NCBI GenBank assembly: GCA_965208525.1
Contig: OZ242340.1
Coordinates: 1,116,001 to 1,180,000 of the forward strand
Length of the DNA: 64,000 nt
Origin: VXYL01 sp965208525
GTDB lineage: Bacteria > Pseudomonadota > Gammaproteobacteria > Pseudomonadales > Azotimanducaceae
Direction of reading: 5' to 3'
Part shown: positions 51,011 through 60,603 of the stretch, piece by piece
Position numbering within the stretch: position 1 is the stretch's first letter
Layout: each line of letters begins with the position of its first letter
Position numbers and translations under genes: made by a program
Notes under the pieces: generated by a model
What the model was told of the DNA's origin: nothing
What the model saw: only the letters and a program-made list of their open reading frames with translations
Databases searched by the model: none

Positions 51011-52156
51011 TCAGCCCCTTGGCCGGACCCTCTCCTGCTGCCCGGCGCCGTGGATTGCCATCACCACGCCAAATGCACCCAACACCACCAGCGTGGAGGT
51101 GCCTCCCATGCTCACAAGCGGCAGCGGCAGCCCCACAACAGGCAGGAGCCCCGACACCATCGCGATGTTAACAAAGGCCGAAAGCGCGAACACGATAGTG
51201 AAGCCGCCGATGAACAGGCGCCCGAAGTTGTCCCGTGCTTCGGTCGCCATGTAGAGGCAGCGTGCCACCACAAGCAGGTACAGCAGCCCCACCACCATAA
51301 CGCCCAAAAGCCCGAGTTCCTCGCCGATCACGGCGATGATGAAGTCGGTTTCGCGTTCCGGCAGGAAGTCGAGTTGGCTCTGCGTGCCGTTGCCGAGCCC
51401 CTTGCCGAAGAATCCACCCGAGCCGATGGCGGTTTTCGATTGGATGATGTTCCAGCCGGCGCCTTGGGGATCGCGCTCCGGATCGAACAAGGTGAGCACC
51501 CGGCCGCGCTGGTAGTCCGTCATTACGAACCACAGCCCCGGCAGCGCAGCTAGCGCCGCAGGGACGGCCGCCGCGATCCAGCGCCAGCACACTCCCGACA
51601 GGAAGATCACGCCAAGACCGCCGGCCGCGACCACAACCGCGGTGCCGAGATCGGGCTGCAGCGCGACCAGAAGCGCTGGCACGCCGATGATCGGCAGTGC
51701 CACGGCCACATCCCGGAAGCGCGGTGGCAGCGTGTGGCGACCGATGAGCCAGGCGAGCCCAAGCGGCACCGCCACCTTCATTGCCTCGGAAGGCTGGAAT
51801 CGGGGCAGCCCGGGCCAGTCGATCCAGCGCTGCGAACCCTTCACGGTGGCGCCGTCGAACAGCACCCAGACCAGCAGAAGGACGCTCGCGCCATACACCG
51901 CCGGCGTCCAGCGTCGGAACAGATCCGGTTGCAGGTGCGCAAGCACAATCAGGGCCAGAAAGCCTAGGCCCAGTTTCGTCGCCTGATCGACCACGGCGCC
52001 CATGTCGCGACCGCTGGCGCTGTACATGACCACCAAACCGAAGCACGACACCAGGGCGAGCCCCGCCAGCAGCCAGCCGTCAGTGCGAATGCGCCGGCGT
52101 TTGCGCCTGGTTGACGCTGTCGCATCGACGTTGGCGGTGCGACTGAAATCGCTCAT
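51011..52156 (-). CDS. rodA: RodA (MrdB) SEDS glycosyltransferase
   Basis: A 381-residue polytopic membrane protein of the SEDS family that polymerises glycan for cell elongation with PBP2. It has about ten helices. Family motifs are KGSQRWIDWPGLPRFQPSEAMK (split by variable residues), the loop Asp region QPDLGTAVV and the C-terminal LPLVSMGGTSTLVVLGAFG. The N-terminal basic stretch STRRKRRRIRTDGW is typical. It lies nine bases after mrdA. Confidence 0.94.
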   Translation of the reverse strand: MSDFSRTANVDATASTRRKRRRIRTDGWLLAGLALVSCFGLVVMYSASGRDMGAVVDQATKLGLGFLALIVLAHLQPDLFRRWTPAVYGASVLLLVWVLFDGATVKGSQRWIDWPGLPRFQPSEAMKVAVPLGLAWLIGRHTLPPRFRDVAVALPIIGVPALLVALQPDLGTAVVVAAGGLGVIFLSGVCWRWIAAAVPAALAALPGLWFVMTDYQRGRVLTLFDPERDPQGAGWNIIQSKTAIGSGGFFGKGLGNGTQSQLDFLPERETDFIIAVIGEELGLLGVMVVGLLYLLVVARCLYMATEARDNFGRLFIGGFTIVFALSAFVNIAMVSGLLPVVGLPLPLVSMGGTSTLVVLGAFGVVMAIHGAGQQERVRPRG

Positions 52157-52165
52157 CGTGTCGCC

Positions 52166-54292
52166 CTAGTGCGCCGCAACAGGCGCATCGGCAACTCGCT
52201 GCGCGAACTGTCGGCCTCCGGACGTTGGCAGTTGCTGCGGTGTTGCGGGCCGTCTCGGCCGCCGGTTTCCCGCGCTGGTGGGTTCCGCCATGGAACCGGC
52301 CGCGAGCCAATGCGGCGGCATCTCCTTGAGGTCGCCAGCCTCGTCGAGGAGATACGAGTCGAGCACAGCACGCGCCACCGGCGCCGCTACGGAACTGCCA
52401 CCGCCGCCGTTCTCCACCAGCACGCTGAGGGCGATGCGGGGATCGTCTGCCGGGGCGAAGGCGATGAACCACGCATGCTTGCGCTCGAACTCGTCGAGCG
52501 CCTCCTCGTCGTACTCCTCGCCTTGCGGAATCTCCACCACTTGGGCGGTGCCCGACTTGCCCGCCATGCGATAGGGAATGTCGTCCTGGCCGATGTAGAA
52601 CCACGCGGTGCCGTTCTGCTGGTAACCCTTGTTGCCGCGATGCACCACCGCCTCCATGGCATCCACCATGCGCTCCCAGTCTTCTGGCGTCGGCCCGGCC
52701 ACGGGTGGCAGCGGCGGCGGCGGATCGTGTTCGCGCATCTGGCCGTCGCTCGACAGCAGCAGGCGCGGACGCACGGGGTGGCCGCGATTGGCGATGGTGG
52801 CGGTGACAGCGGCCAGTTGCAGCGGCGTTGCCAGCAGGAACCCCTGGCCGATGGCTAGATTCACCGTGTCTCCGGGATACCACGCCTCGTTCAACGCGCC
52901 GCGCTTCCAGTCCCGGCTCGGCAGCACGCCGGCCTGGGCAAAGGCGATGTCGACCGTCGTGTTCCGACCGTAGCCGAACTGGCCTGCGAAGCTTGCCAGG
53001 TCATCGATGTTGAGCTCGGAACCCAAGCTGTAGAAATAGACGTTAGACGAGCGATAGATGGCACGGTGGAGGTTGACGATGCCCTGTCCGCCCGAGTTGC
53101 CGGGTTGCCAGCTCCAGTCGCGGTAGACGCGGCCCTGGCCATTGAGGCGGAACGAGCCGCGATCGTTCACGGTGTCTTCCCAGGTGGTGACCCCGTGGCT
53201 GATGCCGGCGAGCCCCATGACCGGCTTGAAGGTGGAACCAGGCGCGTAGAGACCGCGCGTGGCGCGGTTGAACAGCGGCGTCTCCCGCGATGCCTTGAGT
53301 TCGTGATACTGCGCCGCGCTGATGCCGGTGACGAAGAGATTGGCGTCGTAGCCGGGCTGGCTGAGGAGCGCGAGGATGCCGCCCGTGCGCGGTTCGATGG
53401 CCACCACCGCGCCTCGGCGGTCGCCGAGCGCGTCCGCGGCGGCGCGTTGCAGGCTGGCGTCGAGGTGCAGCGTGATGTCGGCTCCGGCGCGGGCCGGCTG
53501 CTCGAACAGCGTCCGCACCTGCCGCCCTCGGGCGTCGGTTTCGACGCGACGATGGCCCGGCTCGCCGTGCAGCGAATCCTCGTAGAACTGTTCCACGCCG
53601 TGGCGGCCGATGAAGGCGGTGGCCGCATAGCGGGCCTCGTCGAGCCGCTTAAGATCGGTCTCGTCGATGCGCCGCACCGAGCCGATGGCATGGGTCATCG
53701 GAAGCGGTTCCGGGTAGTGCCGCACGATATCGGCACGCACTTGCACGCCTGGCAGGCGAAACTCGTTCACCCGCACGGTAGCGCGCTCTCGTTCGTTGAT
53801 GTTGAGCTTGAGCGGGATGGGTTCGAGCGGCCGTCGCTTGGCCTTCAGGCGCTTGTGGAAGCCGGCGACATCTGCCTCCTCGAGCGGCACCAGCGCGCCC
53901 ACCTCCTCGAGCAGGGCATCGATGTTGCCGGCGAGTTCCGTCACCACCGCAATCGAGTGGATCGTGCGGTTGCCGGCCAGCAAGTGACCATTGCGGTCAT
54001 AGATGAGGCCGCGCCTAGGCGCCACAGCCACTGTCTGCACCCGGTTGTTGTCCGAACGGGCGCGATAGGCGTCGGCCTCGAACACCTGAAGCTGCACCAT
54101 GCGTCCGAACAGCACCAAGAAGGCAGCGGCCACCAGCACCATGCTGATGGCGGCACGCGCGTTGAACGTGTGCTGTTCCTTGTTGCGGTCGTGCAACTCC
54201 CTTCCGGGAGCCTGCGCCGCGGAAACGCCACGGAGCCCGCTGTTTCGGCCGAGCCGCCGTTTGCGTCGCAGCCAGCTATCGGCCATCTGCAT
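52166..54292 (-). CDS. mrdA: Penicillin-binding protein 2 (MrdA)
   Basis: A 708-residue class B transpeptidase for side-wall peptidoglycan. A single N-terminal membrane anchor (ISMVLVAAAFLVLFGRMV) is followed by the PBP dimer domain and the transpeptidase. Active-site motifs are SxxK in APGSTFKPVMGL, SxN in RSSNVYFYSLG and KSGT in MAGKSGTAQVVE. The C-terminal extension after residue 640 is Pro/Arg-rich. ATG 54286 is an alternative. The start overlaps the end of rlmH by 17 bases. Confidence 0.95.
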   Translation of the reverse strand: MQMADSWLRRKRRLGRNSGLRGVSAAQAPGRELHDRNKEQHTFNARAAISMVLVAAAFLVLFGRMVQLQVFEADAYRARSDNNRVQTVAVAPRRGLIYDRNGHLLAGNRTIHSIAVVTELAGNIDALLEEVGALVPLEEADVAGFHKRLKAKRRPLEPIPLKLNINERERATVRVNEFRLPGVQVRADIVRHYPEPLPMTHAIGSVRRIDETDLKRLDEARYAATAFIGRHGVEQFYEDSLHGEPGHRRVETDARGRQVRTLFEQPARAGADITLHLDASLQRAAADALGDRRGAVVAIEPRTGGILALLSQPGYDANLFVTGISAAQYHELKASRETPLFNRATRGLYAPGSTFKPVMGLAGISHGVTTWEDTVNDRGSFRLNGQGRVYRDWSWQPGNSGGQGIVNLHRAIYRSSNVYFYSLGSELNIDDLASFAGQFGYGRNTTVDIAFAQAGVLPSRDWKRGALNEAWYPGDTVNLAIGQGFLLATPLQLAAVTATIANRGHPVRPRLLLSSDGQMREHDPPPPLPPVAGPTPEDWERMVDAMEAVVHRGNKGYQQNGTAWFYIGQDDIPYRMAGKSGTAQVVEIPQGEEYDEEALDEFERKHAWFIAFAPADDPRIALSVLVENGGGGSSVAAPVARAVLDSYLLDEAGDLKEMPPHWLAAGSMAEPTSAGNRRPRRPATPQQLPTSGGRQFAQRVADAPVAAH

Positions 54293-54749
54293 GACCTCCG
54301 GCTCGCGAGGCGCGATGGTAGGGATGCCCGGCGAGGATCGTCCAAGCGCGGTAGAACTGCTCGGCGACGATCACGCGGGTCAACTGGTGCGGGAATGTCA
54401 GGTTGGAAAGGGAGATGACCTGATGCGCGCGTCGCCACGCCTCGGCGCCGAAGCCCTCCGCCCCGCCCACCAGCAGCGCGAGGTTGCGGCCAGCAATGCG
54501 CCAGTCGGCAAGCGCTTCGGCGAGCTCTGCGCTGGTGAGGCTCTTGCCGCGGGCGTCGAAGACGATGGCCGTTTCGTCTCGTCGCACTTCCGCGAGCAGG
54601 CGCTGTTCATCCGACTGATTGCGCCTTGGTGCCACCACCTTGAGTTCCATGGAGCAATCTCTCGGCAGCCGGGACGCATACTCCGAGAATCCCTCGTCCA
54701 CCCAGGCGGGGGCCTTGCCAACCGCCACCAGCCGCGCCTTCATCGCCAA
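54276..54749 (-). CDS. rlmH: 23S rRNA pseudouridine-1915 N3-methyltransferase
   Basis: A 157-residue SPOUT methyltransferase acting on helix 69 of 23S rRNA in the 70S ribosome. The knot motifs are LALLVGGAEGFG and ISLSNLTFPHQLTRVIVAEQFYRAW, followed by the conserved GHPYHR. ATG 54749 or, two codons later, ATG 54743 would serve. It is followed by mrdA and preceded by rsfS after a repeat-filled gap of 138 bp. Confidence 0.94.
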   Translation of the reverse strand: MAMKARLVAVGKAPAWVDEGFSEYASRLPRDCSMELKVVAPRRNQSDEQRLLAEVRRDETAIVFDARGKSLTSAELAEALADWRIAGRNLALLVGGAEGFGAEAWRRAHQVISLSNLTFPHQLTRVIVAEQFYRAWTILAGHPYHRASRAGGHADGR

Positions 54750-54800
54750 GGCGCCCGGCCAGGTGAGGAATGCGGGCTAGCAGCCTGAGGATGGCCAACT

Positions 54801-54892
54801 GAGAGGGGCGACGCATGCGTCGCCCCTACGGCCCGGAAAATGACCGACACCTTCCTGTAGGGGCGACGCATGCGTCGCCCTGTCCGGCTAGG
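54801..54892. repeat. 82-nt repeat between rlmH and rsfS
   Basis: Two GGGCGACG-CA-TGCGTCGCCC hairpins flank a 40-base spacer with ATGACCGACACCTTCCTGTA. The block 54806-54887 equals 38649-38730 except at three positions by eye, and it ends exactly at the rsfS stop codon. Confidence 0.82.
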
Positions 54893-55280
54893 CGGTTTCG
54901 CGTCCATCGTTGCTTGCGGTTGTGCCCGGAGCGTCCATCGTTGCGTCGACGTTCTCCCAGAGCCGTTCGAGATCGTAGAAGCTGCGCGCTTCGGCGCGCA
55001 TGACATGCAGTACGACATCGCCAAGGTCGAGCAGCACCCACCCACCGACATCGCGGCCTTCGACACCAAGCACTTCCTTGCCGGCACCCTTGAGTACAGC
55101 CAGCACGTTGTCGACGATCGCCTTGACGTGGCGATCGGACGTGCCGCCGGCGACGATCATCGTGTCGGTGATGTCCGTCATGTCGGCCACTTCCAAGGCG
55201 ACGACATCCACCGCCTTGAGGTCGTGGGCGGCGTCCAGCACCAGTTCTCTAAGCTCTGCCGACGCCTGCGTAGAGTCCAT
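54888..55280 (-). CDS. rsfS: Ribosome silencing factor RsfS
   Basis: A 130-residue protein that binds L14 and blocks subunit joining in starvation. It has the family sequences LKAVDVVALEVADMTDITDTMIV and SDRHVKAIVDNV, with GGWVLLDLGDVVLHVM and FYDLERLW. The ATG at 55280 overlaps the nadD end by 32 bases. A tail of about 20 residues after LERLW is variable. Confidence 0.94.
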   Translation of the reverse strand: MDSTQASAELRELVLDAAHDLKAVDVVALEVADMTDITDTMIVAGGTSDRHVKAIVDNVLAVLKGAGKEVLGVEGRDVGGWVLLDLGDVVLHVMRAEARSFYDLERLWENVDATMDAPGTTASNDGRETA

Positions 55281-55875
55281 GCCGCCTAATATATGCCCAC
55301 ACCGCGGCGGGTAGCAATGCGCTAGCGTCGTTTTCCGTCGCGATAGCGCGGCGCACTTCGGTGCTCGACACGGCCATCGGCGGCGTGCCGGCAAAATGCA
55401 CGCTGCCGGCCGGCAGTTCAGACAGTTCCTGCGGGCGCTCCGCAAGTCGAAACCCGTCAGGGACGTGGTGCGGCCCGCCCTCTCGCGCGAACACCAACAG
55501 GTGGCAGAGCCCTGGCAGCGCATCGTGGTCTCGCCATGACGACAGCAGCGCCACTGCGTCCTCGCCGATGAGCCACACCAACGGCTCCATGCTGCCGACG
55601 CGACGACGCAGTTCCCGCAGGGTGTCAGCCGTGTACGACGGCCCAGGCCGCTCAGCCTCGATGTCGGACGCAACCAGGCCCGGCGCCGACTGCGCCGCAA
55701 GGCACAGCATGTTCCAGCGGTGCTCCGCCGCTGCCTCCGGAGTGGCGCGATGCCAAGGTCGTGCCGACAGCACGAGGGTGACCGATTCCGCATCAAGCAG
55801 ATCGCGCCCTGCCTGGGCGATGTGCAGGTGGCCGCAATGCACGGGATCGAAGGTGCCGCCGAGAATCGCCTGCAT
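55249..55875 (-). CDS. nadD: Nicotinate-nucleotide adenylyltransferase
   Basis: A 208-residue enzyme that adenylates NaMN in NAD synthesis. The nucleotide-binding motif is GGTFDPVHCGHLHIA, the substrate loop is RPWHRATPEA, and the ATP signature is VSSTEVRRAI. The ATG at 55875 precedes ILGGTFDP by three codons. A small-gene overlap with rsfS and a 37-bp gap from the LON-domain gene suggest one operon. Confidence 0.94.
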   Translation of the reverse strand: MQAILGGTFDPVHCGHLHIAQAGRDLLDAESVTLVLSARPWHRATPEAAAEHRWNMLCLAAQSAPGLVASDIEAERPGPSYTADTLRELRRRVGSMEPLVWLIGEDAVALLSSWRDHDALPGLCHLLVFAREGGPHHVPDGFRLAERPQELSELPAGSVHFAGTPPMAVSSTEVRRAIATENDASALLPAAVWAYIRRHGLYAGVGRA

Positions 55876-55912
55876 TGCGACGTGGAATGGCGCGTTGCCG
55901 CGTGCGCCCGGC

Positions 55913-56518
55913 CTAGCCGGACTTGCCGAGATTGCCGAGCAAGCGGCGAATCTCGGCGAGGCGCTCCCTCGGCATGTGCATCTGCAGCAGGCCTTGCTTG
56001 ATCTCCGGCGACACCGGCAGGAGTTCGGCAAGGCGCCAGCCGACCGACCGAGCGTCGTCGTAGTCCACGACGATGCCGAGCTTTTCGACCATCGGATGCT
56101 TCGCGATCTCCCTCAAGGCATCCACGAGCGGGGCGAATTCCTCGCCCACCGGGCTCGCCGTCTCCTCCGGCAGGAACTCCACCTCCGCCATGGTCAGGTG
56201 GTTGTCCGCCATCCAGGAACGGTGGATGCGGAACTTCCCCTCGCCGGCGCAGACGATGCCGAGCCGTCCGCCAGCGAGGGGATCGAAGTCCACGATCTTC
56301 GCCAGCGTGCCGATGTTGAAGATGGTCGGCACGGCTTGGTCGGCCTTGTGGACGTCGCTGCCCTGACGAATGAGCACGACGCCGAACCCGCTGCCGTCCT
56401 TCATGCAGCGGCTGACGAGGTCGAGATAGCGCGGCTCGAAGATCTTGAGCGGCAGCCGGCCGCCGTTGAACAGCACGGCGCCGAGCGGAAACAACGGGAT
56501 TTCCTGCCGATCCGTCAT
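55913..56518 (-). CDS. LON-substrate-binding-domain protein
   Basis: A 201-residue stand-alone version of the Lon N-terminal domain, without ATPase or protease parts. It begins EIPLFPLGAVLFNGGRLPLKIFEPRY, then has FGVVLIRQG, GTLAKIVDFD and a helical C-terminal half. Its role is unknown; related proteins may bind unfolded clients. It is upstream of nadD on the same strand. Confidence 0.88.
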   Translation of the reverse strand: MTDRQEIPLFPLGAVLFNGGRLPLKIFEPRYLDLVSRCMKDGSGFGVVLIRQGSDVHKADQAVPTIFNIGTLAKIVDFDPLAGGRLGIVCAGEGKFRIHRSWMADNHLTMAEVEFLPEETASPVGEEFAPLVDALREIAKHPMVEKLGIVVDYDDARSVGWRLAELLPVSPEIKQGLLQMHMPRERLAEIRRLLGNLGKSG

Positions 56519-56534
56519 GTGCTGTCGCGCGTCC

Positions 56535-56615
56535 GAAGTCCGACAGCCTGCTAGCGCGCCCTAGCGGGCGCGTCGGCAGTTCGCTGCACGAACTGCTGGC
56601 CTTCGGGTTCGCATC
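56535..56615. repeat. Repeat after ssb
   Basis: GAAGTCCGACAGCCTGCTAGCGC is followed by GCGCCCTAGCGGGCGC and CAGTTCGCTGCACGAACTG, combining the common edge motif with the mltB-type unit. The 109-bp gap has no gene. Confidence 0.65.
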
Positions 56616-56627
56616 CGCCCACCACTC

Positions 56628-57110
56628 CTAGAACGGGATGTCGTCCTCGAGGTCATCGAGGTCGTCCGCTGGCGCCGGCGCGGGCGCGGGAGCCGGTCGC
56701 GCCGGCGGGCGGCTTGCGCTCGATGGCGGCGCTCGGTAGCCGTCTTCCATGCCGCCACCGCCAGCCATCGCGCCGCGGCTATCGAGCATCTGCATGTCGT
56801 TCGCGACGACTTCCGTCGTGTAACGAGTCTGCCCGTCCTGACCCTCCCAGGATCTCGTCTGCAGGCGCCCTTCGATGTACACCTTGGAGCCCTTGCGCAG
56901 ATATTCGCCGGCGATCTCGGCAAGCCGTCGAAAGCACACGATGCGGTGCCACTCGGTGCGTTCCTGTCGTTCGTTGGTATTGCGGTCGGTCCAACTGTCG
57001 CTGGTAGCGACGCTGAACGTCGTGACCGGCTGCTGTGCCTGGGTGTAGCGCGTCTCGGGATCGCGCCCGAGATTGCCAATGAGAATGACCTTGTTGATGC
57101 CTCGGGCCAT
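56628..57110 (-). CDS. ssb: Single-stranded DNA-binding protein
   Basis: A 160-residue SSB. The OB-fold starts MARGINKVILIGNLGRDPETRY, with WHRIVCFRRLAEIAGEYLRKGS. After residue 115 comes a low-complexity Gly/Ala/Pro linker, and the acidic tip ends DDIPF, which recruits replication and repair proteins. The ATG at 57110 is the conserved family start; the longer open frame upstream is not coding. Confidence 0.95.
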   Translation of the reverse strand: MARGINKVILIGNLGRDPETRYTQAQQPVTTFSVATSDSWTDRNTNERQERTEWHRIVCFRRLAEIAGEYLRKGSKVYIEGRLQTRSWEGQDGQTRYTTEVVANDMQMLDSRGAMAGGGGMEDGYRAPPSSASRPPARPAPAPAPAPADDLDDLEDDIPF

Positions 57111-57651
57111 CGCTTTCGTTCCATGATTTTCGACTGTCGGCAGTCTAGCAGGCTGTCGGATTCCGGGCGGCGCAAAGCGACCGAAAATCCAACAGGCTTC
57201 TAACCAAGCGCCGCGCTTCCCTGGACAGAAAACAGCGCAACACGTTGAAAAACCGGAAATCTGGTTCGAAGCCGAGCCAACACCGACGTGTGGGCCGGAT
57301 GGCGCGGTCCCACACGCCATTCGGAGCGAGGGCCCGTCCCACTCCTCGCGCCGAAGGCGAAGCAACCAAGGGCCGGAAGCTGCAACCAGCCTTCTCCCCG
57401 CGAGACGGGCCCCAACATGGTTCCCGCTGCGCTGGCGACCCGGGCATCCTCGACGGAGGGGAGCTCCCAAAGGCCCATCTTGCCGAGCACCCAACCCAAC
57501 AAGCCATCCTGTGCTGTTTTCGTGCCGTTTGCCAAAATCACAGTTGCCGTTGCCATGCCATCAGCGTAGTTTGGACCGTTTGGCAATCGGCGAGGAGCGA
57601 ACCGTTCGCGAAGCCTTCGGGAAGGCGTTTTGTCGCGGCACATGAGAAACG
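57111..57651. other. 540-bp divergent gap between ssb and uvrA
   Basis: No gene is confirmed. The repeat edge GCAGGCTGTCGGATTCCGG lies at 57149-57167. A reverse frame from 57643 to 57200 (147 codons; a possible internal start gives MATATVILANGTKTAQDGLL) is open but has no recognised family. I found no CTGT-N8-ACAG SOS box, although ssb and uvrA are SOS genes in many relatives. Confidence 0.4.
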
Positions 57652-60603
57652 ATGGCGGTCGTTGAGAAGGTCAGCAAACCCGCCGCGGGCAACGCCCCGG
57701 CGCCAGCGCGGATGGAATCCGTCGATGCAACGGCCAATGGAAGTGCGCTCCCGCCATCGGCAACCGCTCCCGGCACGGCCGCCATCTCCGTGCGTGGCGC
57801 CCGCACGCATAACCTCAAGAACATCGACGTCGACATCCCCCGCGACCGCCTCGTGGTGGTGACGGGTCTTTCCGGTTCCGGCAAGTCCTCCCTCGCCTTC
57901 GACACCCTCTATGCCGAAGGCCAGCGGCGCTACGTCGAATCGCTCTCGGCATACGCCCGGCAGTTCCTGTCGATGATGGAGAAGCCGGACGTCGATCACA
58001 TCGAGGGACTGTCTCCGGCCATCTCCATCGAGCAGAAGTCCACCTCCCACAACCCGCGTTCCACCGTCGGCACCATCACCGAAATCCACGACTACCTGCG
58101 CCTGCTCTACGCCCGAGTGGGCGAGCCGCGCTGCCCCGAACACGGCCTTCCGCTCGCGGCCCAGACCGTCAGCGAGATGGTGGATCAAGCCCTCGCGCTG
58201 CCGGAAGGCTCCCGCATCATGGTGCTCGCACCCGTGATCCAGGAGCGCAAGGGCGAGCACCAACACGTCTTCTCAGAACTCGTGGCGGACGGCTTCATCC
58301 GCGCCCGAATCGACGGCATCGTCACCGGTCTTGACCATCCTCCTGCCCTCGACAAGAACAAGAAGCACACCATCGAGGCAGTGGTGGACCGCCTGCGCGT
58401 GCGCCCCGATGTCCAGCAGCGTCTCGCGGAGTCGTTCGAGACCGCGCTGACGCTCGGCGAAGACGTGGCGGTGGTGAGCCTGGTGGACAACGAGGAAGCC
58501 GACGACCTCGTTTTCAGCGCCCGCTTCGCCTGTCCCACCTGCGGCTACAGCATCAGCGAGCTCGAGCCGCGCATGTTCTCCTTCAACAACCCCGCTGGCG
58601 CCTGCCCCGACTGCGATGGCCTAGGCGTCAAGCAGTTCTTCGACCCCGATCTCGTCGTGACCGACCCCACATTGACGCTCGCGGAAGGCGCCGTACGCGG
58701 CTGGGACCGCCGCAACGTGTATTACTTCCACCTCCTCACATCCCTCGCCCGTCACTACGGCTTCGATGTCGAAAAGCCCTTCCGCAAGCTCACCAAGAAG
58801 CAGCGTGACGCAGTGCTGTTCGGCTCCAAGGGCGAACGCATCGACTTCAGCTATGTCAACGACCGCGGCGATCGCATCACCCGCCGCCACCACTTCGAAG
58901 GCGTCATCCCCAACATGGAACGCCGCTTTCGCGAGACGAGCTCGAACGGCGTGCGCGAACACCTGCAGAAATACCTCACCGTGCGCGCCTGTCCATCATG
59001 CGGCGGCACCCGCCTCAAGCAGGACGCCCGGCATGTGTACATCGACCAAACCACGTTGCCGGAGATCAATACCAGCTCCGTAGAGGCGGCGCTCGACTAC
59101 TTCATTCGATTGAACCTAACCGGTCGCCGTGGCGCCATCGCCGAGAAAATCCTCAAGGAAATACAGGCCCGCCTGCGTTTCCTCGTGGACGTGGGGCTGA
59201 ACTACCTCACCCTCGACCGCAGCGCCGAGACCCTGTCGGGCGGCGAAGCGCAGCGCATCCGCCTCGCAAGCCAGATCGGCGCTGGCCTGGTCGGCGTAAT
59301 GTACATCCTGGACGAGCCCTCAATCGGGCTGCACCAGCGCGACAACGAACGGCTGTTGCGGACGCTCACGCACCTGAGGGACCTCGGCAACACCGTGCTG
59401 GTGGTGGAGCATGACGAAGAAGCCATCCGTGCGGCCGATCACATTCTCGACATCGGCCCCGGCGCTGGGGTCCACGGCGGCGAAATCGTCGCCTCCGGCA
59501 ACCTTGCGGAAATCGTCGCCAACGACGCATCGGTCACGGGAGACTTCCTCGCCGGCCGCAAGGCCATCCGCATCCCGGAAACCCGCCGCCGCGTAAACCC
59601 CGACAAGGTGGTGCGCCTCGTCAAGGCCCAAGGCAACAATCTCAAGGGCATCACTGCCGATATTCCCTTGGGGCTCATGACCTGCGTCACCGGCGTTTCC
59701 GGTTCCGGCAAGTCCACCCTCATCAACCACACGCTCTATCCGCTGGCAGCGCGGATGCTGAACGGCGCCATTACGCTCACGCCGCAGGCGCACGAAGATG
59801 TGGAAGGGCTTGACCAACTCGACAAGGTGGTGGACATCGACCAGAGCCCCATCGGGCGCACCCCCCGCTCGAACCCGGCAACTTACACGGGCCTCTTCAC
59901 GCCAATCCGCGAACTGTTCGCGCAAACGCAGGAAAGCCGGGCTCGCGGCTACAAGCCCGGCCGCTTCAGCTTCAACGTGCGCGGCGGGCGCTGCGAGGCG
60001 TGTCAGGGCGACGGCGTCATCAAGGTGGAGATGCACTTCCTGCCGGACATCTACGTGCCGTGCGATGTCTGCCGGGGCAAGCGCTACAACCGTGAGACGT
60101 TGGAGGTGCGCTACAAGGGCAAGAACATCCACGAAGTACTCGACATGACCATCGAGGAAGCCCACGAGTTCTTCGACGCCGTGCCGATGCTGAAGCGCAA
60201 GCTGCAAACCCTGGTGGACGTGGGGCTTTCGTACGTTCGCCTGGGCCAGAGCGCCACCACGCTCTCGGGCGGCGAGGCGCAGCGGGTGAAGCTCTCGCGC
60301 GAGCTCTCCAAGCGAGACACCGGCAAGACCCTTTACATCCTCGACGAACCCACCACGGGCCTGCACTTCCAGGACATCCAGCAGCTCCTGCGCGTGCTCC
60401 ACCGCCTGCGCGACCAGGGCAACACGGTGGTGGTGATCGAGCACAACCTCGACGTGGTCAAGACCGCCGACTGGATCATCGACCTCGGCCCAGAAGGCGG
60501 TGCCGGCGGCGGCGAAATCGTGGCGGTGGGCACACCGGAGGAAATCGCCAAGGATCAAACTTCGCACACGGGCCGCTTTTTGGCGCCGGTTTTGGCGAGG
60601 TAG
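57652..60603 (+). CDS. uvrA: Excinuclease ABC subunit A
   Basis: A 983-residue DNA damage sensor with two ABC ATPase halves. Walker A motifs are GLSGSGKSSLAFDTL and GVSGSGKSTLINHTL. Signature motifs are LSGGEAQRIRLA and LSGGEAQRVKLS. Zinc-binding cysteines occur in CPTCGYSISELEPRM with CPDCDG, and in CEACQGDGVI with CDVCRGKRY. An N-terminal extension of about 38 residues precedes ISVRGARTHNLKN, where most UvrA proteins begin, so the start may lie further in. Confidence 0.96.
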   Translation: MAVVEKVSKPAAGNAPAPARMESVDATANGSALPPSATAPGTAAISVRGARTHNLKNIDVDIPRDRLVVVTGLSGSGKSSLAFDTLYAEGQRRYVESLSAYARQFLSMMEKPDVDHIEGLSPAISIEQKSTSHNPRSTVGTITEIHDYLRLLYARVGEPRCPEHGLPLAAQTVSEMVDQALALPEGSRIMVLAPVIQERKGEHQHVFSELVADGFIRARIDGIVTGLDHPPALDKNKKHTIEAVVDRLRVRPDVQQRLAESFETALTLGEDVAVVSLVDNEEADDLVFSARFACPTCGYSISELEPRMFSFNNPAGACPDCDGLGVKQFFDPDLVVTDPTLTLAEGAVRGWDRRNVYYFHLLTSLARHYGFDVEKPFRKLTKKQRDAVLFGSKGERIDFSYVNDRGDRITRRHHFEGVIPNMERRFRETSSNGVREHLQKYLTVRACPSCGGTRLKQDARHVYIDQTTLPEINTSSVEAALDYFIRLNLTGRRGAIAEKILKEIQARLRFLVDVGLNYLTLDRSAETLSGGEAQRIRLASQIGAGLVGVMYILDEPSIGLHQRDNERLLRTLTHLRDLGNTVLVVEHDEEAIRAADHILDIGPGAGVHGGEIVASGNLAEIVANDASVTGDFLAGRKAIRIPETRRRVNPDKVVRLVKAQGNNLKGITADIPLGLMTCVTGVSGSGKSTLINHTLYPLAARMLNGAITLTPQAHEDVEGLDQLDKVVDIDQSPIGRTPRSNPATYTGLFTPIRELFAQTQESRARGYKPGRFSFNVRGGRCEACQGDGVIKVEMHFLPDIYVPCDVCRGKRYNRETLEVRYKGKNIHEVLDMTIEEAHEFFDAVPMLKRKLQTLVDVGLSYVRLGQSATTLSGGEAQRVKLSRELSKRDTGKTLYILDEPTTGLHFQDIQQLLRVLHRLRDQGNTVVVIEHNLDVVKTADWIIDLGPEGGAGGGEIVAVGTPEEIAKDQTSHTGRFLAPVLAR

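Noticed and set aside
57200..57643. Reverse 147-codon frame between ssb and uvrA as a gene
   Set aside because: It has no recognised motif and no clear ribosome site, and GC-rich DNA gives many such frames. It is kept only as a remark in the gap entry.
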